This document shows, one piece after another, positions 29,340-41,151 of a DNA stretch of 64,000 bases. The notes below the pieces were generated by a model. That model had not been told where the DNA came from. It did not search any database and saw only the letters and a list, made by a program, of their open reading frames with translations. The stretch's first letter is position 1. Every line of letters begins with the position of its first letter. The stretch lies in the NCBI GenBank assembly GCA_964304625.1, contig OZ199838.1:6882001-6946000 (forward strand), written 5' to 3'. Source of the stretch: Kudoa neothunni. Lineage: Eukaryota > Cnidaria. Both the position numbers and the translations under genes were made by a program.

Positions 29340-31840
29340 AGAAAAAATAAATTTTTTATGAACGGTCAATCAATTCGTGTATTGAGCACACTGACTTGTT
29401 GCAAATTGTGCATTTCGTTTGTGTTTTCTGGTCAATATTTCTTGTACAAAAAACGCACCTTCCTCTTGAACATGATAATTGTTCGTTTCAAGTTGCAATT
29501 TCAGGAACATAATTTAAATTGTTGAAAATTTTGAATCCGTATTGTCGACTAAAATGATATTTGTTGCCAATTTTCTGCCTAGGCAAAACGTTTGGTGTTA
29601 TTAATTGAATACCCAATTCACGAAGGAAGACTTGACGTCTATTTTGATTATTTGACCGCCACTCAGTAAACTTAGTCATCCAGATAACGTACGCGTTCAG
29701 CGCCGATATGTCGATCAATTCCATAAAAACGCGAAAAGGCCAACGATTGGTTCTTCTAGAACAACTATATAATTTAGTCATTTGATCCTCATTATCGACT
29801 ACGCCTTTCGTTTGATTGTAGTGGATGATGATTTGAGGTTTCTTCTTTTCGCCACTTTCAATAAAGCTATCATGTAATTCGCTTGATAGCACTATCACGG
29901 TTTTGTTTTTCTTTGGAATATACGAGACGATACAGTTTTTCAAGTTCCGATCAAGATGCATTCACATCCGATCATAAAGTAAATCTTATAGATTCAGCCG
30001 ATATAATAATTAATTCAACCATAAAAAAAGAGATAACAAAACAAATATGACTTTACGAGATTTAATTCTAAATTTATCAGAAGTTCGTTATTTTCCATTA
30101 ATTAGCCATATAATTTTAAGGAAAAAGTCCCAACTAAACAAATCGTCAAATATGTTGGAGTTCATCCAACTATTGTCACAATAATTCTTAAATCGAAGGA
30201 TTCTACGGGAAATGTGGAAAAGAAAAAAATGAGAGGCAACCGACGTCAATTATTATACGACGAACATAAACAATTAATAAAACAACTTATTGATGACGAT
30301 TTCACTATTCATTAAAAAAAATTTCCATAGTTCCTGTTGGCAGAAATCTACCCCCGAATATAGAGAAAAGAAAAAAGTAAATTATATATATATATATAAT
30401 AAATGAAATGTAAATTAGTTAGGTAATAAATTATCTTCAACAACAGCCAAACTATTCTCTTGTTCTCTATATTGACAAAGCAGGATTCCCTTTATCAATG
30501 AGACGCTGTTTGGGAAGGTCCCCCATTGGATCTGGAGCAATTTTAACCGTGAGAACCTTTCGCTTCAAAAATATTACATTGATAGCCACAATGTGCTCCC
30601 AGAAAGTATGGTCAACCAAATTACATGAAGGCTCAGTAAATGAAAATATATTTTATGAATATTTAATCCAACTTTTATGGAGTTACAATTGAACGGTATA
30701 CCAAATGCATTGCTCATAATGGATAATGTAAGGTTCCACAAAACTGACTACATCGTGGACCTTGTGGCGGAAACAAATCACTCGATTTTGTTTCTACCGC
30801 GATATTCCCCGTTCCTTAACCCGATCGAGGAACTTTTTAACCAACCAAAACTGAACTTATAGAGGCGATAAGATCTAGTCCAAATGATGTGACGTTTACA
30901 CAATGTTAAAATTATTGTAATCATGTGGAGAGTTATTTCCCACGATGCTTACCCATCGAAGTTATTGAAAATTGATTTATTGTCTCGATATTTAATAATT
31001 ACATATTTTTTTAAAATAATGCATCTTGAACTTGAAACACTGTTGTTTTTCCTAAGAGTCCCGGTCAACGTTAAATTCTTCTCTAACAAAAATAATGCGA
31101 GAGGGACCGTCGTGAAAAAATTGTCTGTTGTTACTCCGCGATGACTTCCATAATAAGGAGAAACCAAGTCTTTAACGACTTTTTCTCCTTGTTTTTTTTC
31201 TCACACGCCATTAATTCTTCCGAGATATGGCTGGAGATTTAATAAATAAGACGAATCTACGTTTGAAACCACTCATAACTTCATTCCGAAGCGGTCGGGT
31301 TTATTTTTCATATAAATCCGGAAAGAACATCGTCCACGGAAGAACACTATCCCTTCATCCACAGTCATGTGGGTGCCTGGAGAATGTCGTGTGAAGGTGG
31401 ATTTTTTTATTCCAAAATGCGTTCTTTCATCGTTTCTCTGTCGTCGAATCGAATCATCTTATATAAGACTGGAACGATCTCTAGGAATCGCAAAGGAAAA
31501 AAAGTGTTGTTTGAACAGGGGATTCAGGTCCCAAAATTGTTTAATGACAATTTAGAACCATTACACCTTCCTACAGTTATAAAAACTCCAATAAAGGCCT
31601 TAAGTTCCTCCATAGTGGTGAAGTTCCTTATTTTGATACTTGGCTTTTGATAAACGATATTTGTTTGTATAATACAATATTTGTTCATGAATTATTTCTG
31701 AAAAAAATAACAAAAAGTATCCTAAAATTGAATCTACATTATTGGATTCATCGGTGAGTCCAGGCATTGGGAGATCCTTGTAGTCGATCTCAATATCGTC
31801 ATCGCATTCAAAATTTTCATCTGTTGACGAATCCATCTTT
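29340..31840 (-). mobile_element. piggyBac transposon, degenerate, interrupted by a Tc1-like insertion
   Basis: Minus-strand pieces of one piggyBac transposase in order: acidic N-terminus with MPGLTDESNN and ILGYFLLFFSEIIHEQILYY (31600-31836); VDEGIVFFRGRCSFRIYMKN and KPDRFGMKL (about 31270-31370); VTTDNFFTTVPLALFLLEKN (31050-31140); then, about 1 kb lower, YIPKKNKTVIVLSSELHD, KGVVDNEDQMTKLYSCSRRT (29488-29961) and a C-terminal zinc ribbon RGRCVFCTRN..CTICNKSVCSIH (about 29390-29480). The gap between 29961 and about 31010 is filled by the plus-strand Tc1-like element. Several frame breaks make it inactive. Confidence 0.75.
30100..30935 (+). mobile_element. Tc1/mariner-like transposase (DD34E), nested and degenerate
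   Basis: HTH part: KVPTKQIVKYVGVHPTIV and RRQLLYDEHKQLIKQLIDDD (about 30118-30315). Catalytic part: LYIDKAGFPLSMRRCLGRSP with the first Asp, then NITLIATM and KLHEGSVNENIFYEYL (30498-30690), then, in a shifted frame, LLIMDNVRFHKTDYIV (second Asp) and RYSPFLNPIEELF (Glu). Thirty-four residues separate the second Asp from the Glu, the DD34E spacing of Tc1 elements. A microsatellite (AT)n lies at about 30380-30400. It sits inside the piggyBac copy on the opposite strand and so is younger than it. Confidence 0.7.
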
Positions 31841-31984
31841 TCTACATATTCTTTGTATAGTTTTCTTGATATAACCCTAAAAAAATTTGTTCAGCCAAAA
31901 ATTAAAATAAACTTATACTGGGTTTTACATCCGAATCCGGACTTAACGCTTAAGAAATGGTAGGTCGTGAGGAGCATACAGATT

Positions 31985-32510
31985 AAATGAGAGAAGCCGC
32001 TGTATACATGGTAGTTTATGAAGGTTATTCTCAATCTGAAGTATCAAGAAGTTTTGGAATACATAAGAGTACTCTCTGATATAATAAACAAATATTATGA
32101 CAAAGAGGTCTCATGCAAAGATCCAAAGGGTGGAGCGAGACATGTCAAAATTACTGATGAAATAAAAACCCAAATTTTGAAATTAATAGAGGATGACTGC
32201 ACGATTACCCTCCAATCAATTATTGACAAAATTTGCGCTCAGGTAAGTGTAACAACTGTATGGAGGTGGCTCAAAGCTATGAAGATATCACTTAAAATGG
32301 TGAGAGCTATACCTAAGAGTAGAAACTCTCTCGAAGTCAAACAAGAAAGGAAACTGTATGCTGACTGGTATTCAAGCCTCCAATAAACAGGAGGTATACA
32401 AAAATGATATTTATAGACGAAAGCCCCTCTTCACTACAACTGCTACGCTCAGATGGTCGCTCCCTTATCCCATTCGTGCTTGAAAATCAAGCGGAAAAAT
32501 ATTTATATTT
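31985..32510 (+). mobile_element. Tc1/mariner-like remnant (N-terminal half)
   Basis: Starting at about 31987 the plus strand reads MREAAVYMVVYEGYSQSEVS and RSFGIHKSTL, then in another frame KITDEIKTQILKLIEDDCTI, VTTVWRWLKAMKISLK and PKSRNSLEVKQERKLY (32018-32386), then IFIDESPSSLQLLRSDGRS with the first catalytic Asp. It stops near 32510 without the second Asp or Glu. It belongs to the same broad family as the copy at 30.1 kb. Confidence 0.65.
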
Positions 32511-32571
32511 TTATTAATAACAACATATATAAAAATTTCGGCAATATTGAGAGCGGTTTTTTGGTGGTAGC

Positions 32572-33539
32572 ATGGATTTAACGATAACTCTTCCCGAAGT
32601 AGGATCAATAGATCTAGATAAAGTCAATATTTCTTTTATTGATTTATTATCCTTCAACCAAAAATACTGTATCGATTTTCTAATGCATATTGGGCTACTT
32701 AATCGAAACATGAAATGTTGTGGGAAAAGTGCGTCACTTTCGAGAAAAGCAAATTCGATAGATGGCTATAACTCCTACTGCAACCAGTGTTTAAAGAGCC
32801 ATTCTGTTAAAAAGGGGGTCATTTTTTGAACGAAGTCATTTGAGTTTTGTAAGAATTTTTAATGGAAGAAATAAATGTCTCATCTAGAACAATCGTTGAT
32901 TGGAAGAATTTCATCAGAGACATTTATTCAAACCATATCATTGAACATTCCAGTAAAATTGGTGGACCTTATATCGTTGTTCAAATAGATGAAAGTCTGA
33001 TTTGTAAACGTAAGTATAATGTTGGTCGTATTCTCGCCAATCAAGACCAACGGACTGTTTGCGGAATAGATGAAATAGGTGAGGTATTTATGGAAATAAC
33101 CACCAGACGAAACCAAGAAACACTAGAATCCATCATTGCCAACAATGTTGAAGCCGGATTCATAATATGGTCAGATCGCTGGGGTGGCTACAGGAGCCTT
33201 GATTCTGTTGGATATTTTCATGAGGTAGTTAACCACTCAAAAGAGTTTGTTTCATCACAAGGTGTCCACACGAACAGAATTGAGAGCATTTGGGGAGCTT
33301 GTAAACGAAAGTTTAATAACATTCGAAACAGGAAACCCAATCTGATAAAATCATATTTGTCAGAATATATTTTCAAAAAAATCAAAAATAAAGTTTTTAG
33401 AGAAACCATTAATCAAATAAAACTAATCTATAGCTTCAATAATAAAAAATGTGATTTTATTAAAACTCGTTTTTTCGCGTATATGGACGCACGCATTAAT
33501 GCTAAAGTAAACTTTAGCCGAATTAGGAACCATATCTAA
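32572..33539 (+). pseudogene. Merlin (IS1016/ISXO2-like) transposase, near full length, frameshifted
   Basis: Two open blocks. 32572-32829 carries the N-terminal zinc ribbon (CIDFLMHIGLL, MKCCG, YNSYCNQCLKSHSVKKG). 32862-33539 carries the DDE domain: SKIGGPYIVVQIDESLICKR, GRILANQDQRTVCGIDEIGE, FIIWSDRWGGYRSL, VNHSKEFVSSQGVHTNRIES and IWGACKRKF, i.e. all expected acidic positions and the VNHS..FV...GVHT..IE signature. About 30 bp between the blocks reads on in shifted frames (FERSHLSFVRIF), so two small frame changes, or an unrecognised intron, separate them. The TTAA at 33540-33543, right after the stop, is the start of a piggyBac insertion that removes its 3' end. Confidence 0.8.
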
Positions 33540-35469
33540 TTAAATGTTGCCATATGGCAACATTCGGAGACACCTCAACCCCAAACAATAACGCCCATGC
33601 GCGCTCGATAGGGAAGACCTCTTTGCACTCAAAATTCCACACATTTGACACATTTAGTAACAAAATACTTCTAATTTTGTTTGTGGAAATTTAAATAACA
33701 ATTTCTGTTGATATTTAAGCACAGATGAACTTTACATTTCATGCACATAGTTCTAGAGTGCATTCCTCACAACTTACATCTAGCTTTCGTTGATGTACAT
33801 GTAGGAAAGTGGGAAATTTCGTCAAAACGCACAATAGCATTTACTTTTGATTCTGGTAGATTATAAATTCTACTAGACATGAGGATCGAGATAGTAGTGA
33901 TACCTGATGTGGATGGCCTCCCTCTTTTACTCGCAACACTTACCACTTGATTCTCATGCATCAATCGTTCGCTTGCCGAAACACTGAAATCTAACAAACA
34001 CAAGCTTTTCTTGGCTGGGATTTCATGTAAAGAATATTGACGTTTATACAAGAGTCATCCGTTAAGGATGCATAGGTGTATAGCCCACAAGAAGATTCTC
34101 TTGTACCACTTTTTGGACTTGTGGTCAAGTCTATACAGAGCCATTAGCATGTCGAAAAAGTCTACACCGCCCATATTTTGGTTATACATTTTAATTATGT
34201 TGGGGCAGTCAATTTTTTTTACCTTTTTTTGTCTTTCGATCACATCTATCAATAGAGCTCAAGGGGAAAATAGAGTGAGCCGTTGATGTCATTGTTACAG
34301 CTGGCCCATCTAACCAACGTACAATGCTTGTTTTATAACAACCGTCAAGATGTAAAGCATATTCATAACTTCCTCTTTTTAGCTTCTTGAACCCCTTATC
34401 GTCACTAATGGGACAATTTCGAAGACGATTCAATCTTATTGTACCGGTTGAGTGATGGCCCATCTTTAGCAGAATTGAGTGTAATGATAACGTGGAAAAA
34501 TAATTATCATAATAAAATTGATGCATGCTTCCGTTCTTTATGGATCCTGCTAATTTTAATACGATGTCAAAGGAGCGAAAACCAGAACTTTCACCATCGT
34601 ATTTAAAATCCCCATCTTAAAAAAAAGTCGTGCACTATACCACCAGAGCCATTTCTAGTGAAAACCTTGGAGCCCCATTTTGTAGGTTTTGAAGGCAAGT
34701 ATCTCTTGAGGCCAGACTTCCTTTTAAATGGAATCATCTGCTCATCCACACACTGGTTGTATTCAGGTTCAATTTTTAGGCATTCTTCCCCTATCATATT
34801 TAACAGGGGTCTCACTTTAAAGAAACGGTCGTAATCTTTACTGGTTCTAGAAGTCGCTGGTTTATTATTATCGCAAAAATGTATATATCTTTGGATGGAC
34901 TCAAATCGATCTCTGGACATTTTTTCTGATATTGAACTACAATTGAGTTTACTACACCAATAGTTTCTTATTCGTGGTAATTTGATTAGTGATATACGTA
35001 TAAGCATCCCAACATATAATTTTATTTCGTTTGTTGCGGTTCTAAAATTTGAATTGTTTTCTATGGCATGATTATTAGTTTCTTTGTATATGAACTCGAA
35101 CAATTGATCTGTAAAGAATCTGTTGAAATATAAATAACGATCCAAAATTGGTTCCATCTTAAATTCCATGCTTGATAATAAACTTTCTTCGATTATAATA
35201 TGTGATGCGTTTTTTAAGTAATTAGGCTGATCACTATTGTATTCTTTATCAGAGCTGGCATCTGAAAGCGAATCACATTGTAGGTTGTTGCTTTCATCAT
35301 CAGATATATTCTCGGCGTCAGATTTATCAGCATCTGGGAGAAATATTAATTCTTCAACAATTTTACCATCAACATTTATCTTTTTCACTAAATCTACACC
35401 CACCGCAATGTTTATCCTGAAAACAGCGCACGCGCCGAATGTTGCCATATGACAACAAGAATTCTTTAA
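33540..35469 (-). mobile_element. piggyBac transposon with palindromic terminal motif
   Basis: TTAA at 33540-33543 and 35466-35469 bound a minus-strand piggyBac transposase in four open blocks: 34603-35448 (RFFTDQLFEFIYKETN, YNQCVDEQMIPFKRKSGLKR), 34209-34526 (YYDNYFSTLSLHSILLKMGH, TGTIRLNRLRNCP), 34055-34252 (YNQNMGGVDFFDMLMALYRL) and 33767-34051 (C-terminal KARCKL zinc-ribbon start). About three frameshifts separate them. The 20-bp palindrome ATGTTGCCATATGGCAACAT lies at 33544-33563, a near copy at 35439-35458 and a third perfect copy at 35714-35733, so the true right end might be about 35760. The transposase ATG (35448) lies within the right-hand motif. Confidence 0.75.
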
Positions 35470-35760
35470 TACTATATGATCTATACAAATTATTATAGAA
35501 AAAATGTACCATTTTATAATATGTATTTTTTAAATGCAGTTAAAATAATGATTAGGGTGTATATTTAGTTCCATAAAATGACCTATTTTTACTAAGAAAT
35601 TTTAATAATTATCTAATTTAGCGTTTGATAAAAGAATAAAGACTAATTTAACTTTTTTGGGATGCTTCAGCTGTTAAATATAATATTCACTGAGAAATTA
35701 TAAAAACAACCCGATGTTGCCATATGGCAACATTCCGCTTGAAAGGGCTACAAAAATTAA

Positions 35761-36124
35761 ACTAAGCATAACATTCTGATGTTTATTTTTCTCTCAATAC
35801 ATCCCAGACATTTTTACAATAATTTATATTTTTGGCACTATAAAAGCTCTCAACCTAGTAAAAACGATTAAATTAGATGATGTGATAACAAATATCACTC
35901 CTTCAATTGACTTATCGTCCATCGTTGTAAGTATCAATCGGTAACAATAATATTAATCCAAGAAAATATCTCTCTTTAAAATAAAACCAGGAGAAATAAA
36001 AATTCCTGGAAATCAGGAACTAACAGAAATATAATAAAACAATTTCCAACTATACGAATTATAGCGCTCGCCTCAAACATTAAATAGCTAATTTTCAATA
36101 TCGCAGAGAAAAACAAGGATAAAT
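35761..36124. other. AT-rich interval downstream of BLM
   Basis: Three hundred and sixty bases with no recognisable gene; probably the 3' untranslated and intergenic region of the minus-strand BLM gene. Confidence 0.4.
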
Positions 36125-39100
36125 TTAAAAAACAAATTTGTTGTCAAGATTTTTTCTATTTGTGGGAACACTTTTAGCAAAAGCATTTTTTGGTTTGCTC
36201 ATCCATGCAACAGTTTCATTGTCTGGCTTTTGAAATTTTGTTTTTTTTTTCGCTTTCAAATAACCTCCTCCTTTTTGATAAGTACTAGATTTTCTCTTTC
36301 TAAATCATCACAATGTGACCACATAAATTAACCAAAAAAGGTAAAATCGAAATACGTTGAATTGTTTTTATATATTTGGATTGAATTCCAATATCTAGAT
36401 TTGGAGTGTTTAGGCACAAATGCATCATCATCGTCGTCGTCGATAATAATTGAACGTTCTTCAAGCTGTTGCCATTTGGAGTTGATATTAGAAGCTTCGG
36501 CTGAGGAAATTCTTCTCAGCTCTTCCAATTTTACTTTTGTAATAGAAAAGATGGTTTCACCAAAAGCTTTCACACGAGGTTCTGTGATTCCATCAATTTT
36601 GTACAGTTCAGGTTCGGTGGTTGGTAGTAATCGGCTGATAGTATGAATGGTTTCAGGTGGAAAAAACATTGAGGGATTATTAATCTTGAGACGTTCACTA
36701 AGTTCATTTCTGGCTTCCAGCAGCAAACTTTCTGTGCTATTATACACCATTTCAATAGCTTCATTGATATTTTCAAACGATGTGGAGTAGCTATCATCAT
36801 CAATAGGATGGTTGGATGTTGTTGGATAGTGGTTGACTTTAGTGGACGGTTTGGAATTTTTCTTAGATGGATTCTTAATACCAAAAGATAACGGTGCAGT
36901 ATCATCATGTTGGATCGAAAACATAAAACTGAAATTTCGTTCAAGAATATCTCTACATTTCGATCCTAATTTCACATAGCAATTGACCGAACCGTAATTG
37001 GAGGGAAAGGGTTGTTCGGAGAGAATATTTCGATAGATCAATGAGCGAAAAAGACGTTCAGCGTCATTTTTCTTCAGATGCGATCCTCTACCGTACATTT
37101 GACAATTGTTGTGACCCTTTTCGACTATCTTCCCACTGTGACTACCTCTAAATATTTCCACCACATGGTTAACAGTGAAATGGTAGCGTTCATCTTTAGA
37201 TATGTATCCACCCCATTGTCCGTTGTGCACCAATAGACGAAGTGTTTCCACAATTGATTTAACCAAATCGGTTGCATCAATACTTTTGTAGGTTTCCTTC
37301 GAAAGGCAATTGTCACAAGTAGTCTCATGGCGACGTTTACACAACTTTGGGTCGAAATCTTTCTCACCGAAATAGGCCAACAACTGGCCACGACGACAAT
37401 CAATTCTATTCTCGCAATACTGAACCACTTCATAGAGATTGGAAATGTGTTGTTCTACTGCCACTGTCGAGGTTTTGTCCTTTTCAATAATTCCACGAAT
37501 ACGTGCAACATCACCATACGAATAGTAAAGTATGCATTGGGAAATGTGTCCATCTCTACCAGCCCGACCACTCTCTTGAAAGTAACCTTCCATTGATTTG
37601 GGTAATGAGTTGTGAAACACAAATCGTACATCAGGTTTATCGATACCCATTCCAAAAGCAATAGTAGCACACATAACTCGATATCTGTCTTTCAACCAAC
37701 TTTCATGACGGTGGGTGCGATCTTCATCAGACAAACCAGCGTGATAAGCCATTGCTCGTACACCATTTTCGCACAATTTTTGAGCAACTGTTTCGGTTTC
37801 GTTTCTTGAAAAACAATAAATAATTCCAGACTTTCGTTTAAAATCTCTATTGATTCTTGTCACCATATCGGTGATAGTACTTTTCGATTTCGATATCACT
37901 AGATACTGTAGATTGTCTCGATTGAAACTTTGAATAAATATTTCAGGAGAATTCATTTTCAGTTGATTGAGAATATCTTTCTGAACCCGTGGTGTGGCGG
38001 TTGCTGTCAACGCCATGAATGGCACCAATGGATATTTATCACGTAGATATTTCAATTGTTGGTAATCGGGTCGAAAATCATGACCCCATTGACTGATACA
38101 ATGTGCCTCATCGACAACCACTCTACTGAGCAGATTACGTTCGTATAGTCTAGTGAATATTCTTCCTAGTTTGTGACTACAACTGATCTTCTCAGGTGTA
38201 CAGTATAACATTTTTATTGAGGGATTGTGGCCGAGTAGATTTTGCACGATACGATTTTCTTCATTGCTGTCCTGATTGCCTAACAGATGCCCGGCTTCTA
38301 TTTGAAGTGACAACAGTTTCTGAACTTGATCTTCCACCAACGCTTTCAACGGCGAAACAATTATAGTCACCCCTTTGTCGATCAATGCTGGTAACTGATA
38401 ACAAAGACTTTTTCCACCCCCCGTCGGCATCAAAATAAAACAGTCTTTTCCATTCAGCGATGAAACTATCGACTGCAGTTGATTTTTACGAAATTGATGC
38501 AAACCAAATTTCCTATTGAACACCTCTACAATTCTCTCATAAAATGGTGAGCTACGAATCTGTTCATTTATCCTTCTTTCTTTATCGATATCATTTTTAA
38601 ATTTATCGTATTCTGTTTCGCATTTATCGAATAGATGTAATTTTTGAGAAGATCGTTCTTTGATACTCAAATCAATGTTTTCAATATCGCACTCCATCAA
38701 ACAATCATCATCAATGTCGGACCAAATATCATTGAATTCAGTGTTATCAACTTTACTCGGGCAGCTATCGACATTTTTATCGTTGGTTTTGTTAGTATTG
38801 TCAGGTGAAAGTAATATAATATTGTTATTTGCATATTTTGTCGAAGGTGTTTTTCCGTAATTTTCATCAATGATACAAACGTCAGGTTCAACGTTAATTA
38901 TTTTATCTTTATAAAAATTTTCTCCAGATTCTTTGGGTTGTAACAATTTCTTCCGCTTATCCAATAACCCTCTCAACTTAGTTATGTCACTCTCAGAAAA
39001 TACTCTGGACAATTCATCAAACGACCCAGTATCCAAAATATCACATATCTGACGCATTATATCAAACAGCGAATCATTTTTGTCAAAATTTGACGGATAA

Positions 39101-39609
39101 TTTCCTTTTTTATAATTATTATTATTTCTGTAATTATCTCCAATTATAGAATCATAATTTTTATCTCCTTTTCTTTCTGATGATACCTTGGCGGATACCT
39201 TATCAAAGGTCGTTGGTTCAGTTTTATTATTATATGTTTTATCAAAATTATTAACAGTTGTGTTCGTTCCTTCATTTGGTGCATCGTAATTTCTATTCAC
39301 TTTATTCGTTGTTAATTCTCTTGGCAAATAATTATCGTAGGTTTTAGCTTCTATCTTGTTGTTGTGTGTTCTATTAGAATTATCAACGGCCACATTAATT
39401 CTGATGTTATTATTTGGAAGAATTGATTGGCATGGCTCAATTTCTTTCACAACCAATCTTTTTGATAAGGAATACATGGGTAAAACCTTTATCACGTTAT
39501 TCAGCAATGTTCTAAAAACCGTCAATTCATCTCAATCACATAACAAATACGGTCCATAATCTGCCGCACTCAAATTCTTATCACTGTCTATATCAAAAAA
39601 TTCGTACAT
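36125..39609 (-). CDS. BLM: BLM-type RecQ DNA helicase (1129 aa)
   Basis: 3'-5' DNA helicase that dissolves double Holliday junctions with topoisomerase III in the nucleus. Exons, in transcription order: 39609-39551, 39511-36356, 36299-36125; introns are only 39 and 56 nt and all frames join (3390 nt). The first exon adds [20 protein letters not shown]. Residues about 330-700 form the RecQ core: [30 protein letters not shown] (Walker A), [41 protein letters not shown]. The RQC domain has zinc ligands in [14 protein letters not shown] and [12 protein letters not shown]. The HRDC domain follows ([20 protein letters not shown]). The last exon supplies basic, NLS-like [19 protein letters not shown]. 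The presence of HRDC plus RQC and a long acidic N-terminus supports BLM over RECQ1 or RECQ5. The N-terminus holds two copies of an Asn-rich repeat of about 40 residues. Confidence 0.92.
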
Positions 39610-40299
39610 TTTGCGAGTTTAATAAAATTCAATGTTAACCGCCAACGATAATGGAGCCAACATATGCTATTAAGCACGCATGCGTACACGTTATTCAGAT
39701 AAATTTGAAGTTTCATTTCTGATGTATGTTGAAAATTACTTGTATAACAAAATAAATTTAAAGTCTAAAAATAATGTAACCATTTTAACATAATGATCGA
39801 AGGATTAATGTAAATATACTTCGTATTAAGGAGAAAACTGTATATTATTATTTTGATTTTTAAATAAATATAAAATTGTGTTTAATTGTGAGATTGCGTT
39901 TGGGGTTCCATAATATTTTATTATATACCGCAGAAGTTTTTAGGATTATTATGAGATGTTACTATCTTTAAAGATATCTCAATACAATATTAGACGACTA
40001 AATAAGAATAAACTAGTTTACCTTTTAAGTATTAGTCGCAGATTTGAACAATTAAATTAATATATGTGTTTTAAGATTTTAATGAACAAAAATTTATGCG
40101 TAACTTTAAAACTACAAGAATAATGAAATTAATGCATCTAGAAGATATCAAAATTTGATTAAAAAGATTATAAACTGAAAAATATTTTATTGTCTCGTTA
40201 AATGAAATTAAATTGTACCAAAAAATTTCAAATCGTACTAAAGTTTTAAAAATAATACAAACAATACAATTCTAGCAACCGTAAACTAATCGAAACAAA
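39610..40299. other. AT-rich interval upstream of BLM
   Basis: No gene recognised. The BLM promoter must lie at its low-coordinate side but no clear TATA or initiator stands out. Confidence 0.4.
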
Positions 40300-40620
40300 A
40301 AACAGTTGATTGGATCTATTTATAAGTCAAAATGTTAATTCATTATCACTATCCTCCTTATCATATAGGTCTACTTTTTGCATCGTTTTAGCCAATTGGT
40401 CAAATAGATTCCATCTCATGCGGCTGGCGTCTCCTAGTAAACATTCAGTATATAATAGAGCATTTATTGTTTCATATTCAAATATAAATCTGTTTTTAAC
40501 TTTTTTTTATTCGTTAACGAAAATAATCTGTCAGCAGATCCAGACGAATGAGGCAAAGCAAGTAAAGACAGTATTAATTTTGAATTTATTGACTGTGAGT
40601 AAGAAGAAATTCAAAAAAGT
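40300..40620 (-). pseudogene. hAT C-terminal dimerisation fragment
   Basis: On the minus strand, about 40480-40580 reads LALPHSSGSADRLFSLTNKK and KLKTDLYLN, matching the LPHSSADVERVFS.....K conserved tail of many hAT transposases. Stops follow; no ends were found. The next stretch to 41151 has nothing recognisable. Confidence 0.5.
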
Positions 40621-41151
40621 ATAGTACATTCTATTTATGAGTTTAAATAGAAGTGAAAATATTTTATGAATAACTTTCTCAAGAGATATCCATCTTATGC
40701 AGCAGAGATATAATATGATCTGATGCTCGATGTCGAATAATTATTGTAATCCGTTATATTCATTTCGACATTTTGAGCTATTTGAGGGATATGAACGGAT
40801 ACTTTGCGCCATGTCTTCTAACACTTTATCTCATTATGTGGCGTACACTTATAATAATTCTATCTCGAAACTCGTTGACCTTAAAACGTACCAACTCTGG
40901 CAACCCTGACGACAGCATGTGCGAACACCGAAGATTATTTTTTGGAACGTGTTAATAATACTGATAAACATAAACTAAGAAAAATTAATTGATAAAGTAA
41001 TTATTGAAAATTTTTTTCCTCTATCGGCTTCATGAAATCACTCACGGGTCGCCTAAAGGTCTCAATGAAATATTTATAAAGTCTACGTAATTCGGCTGAA
41101 CCCATTTGAACAAAATAGTCAGGATGAACTATAAAGCTTAGTTGTCCGTAT

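Noticed and set aside
40310-40624. 104-codon plus-strand ORF
   Set aside because: The minus strand of the same interval reads as a hAT dimerisation tail, which is the better explanation.
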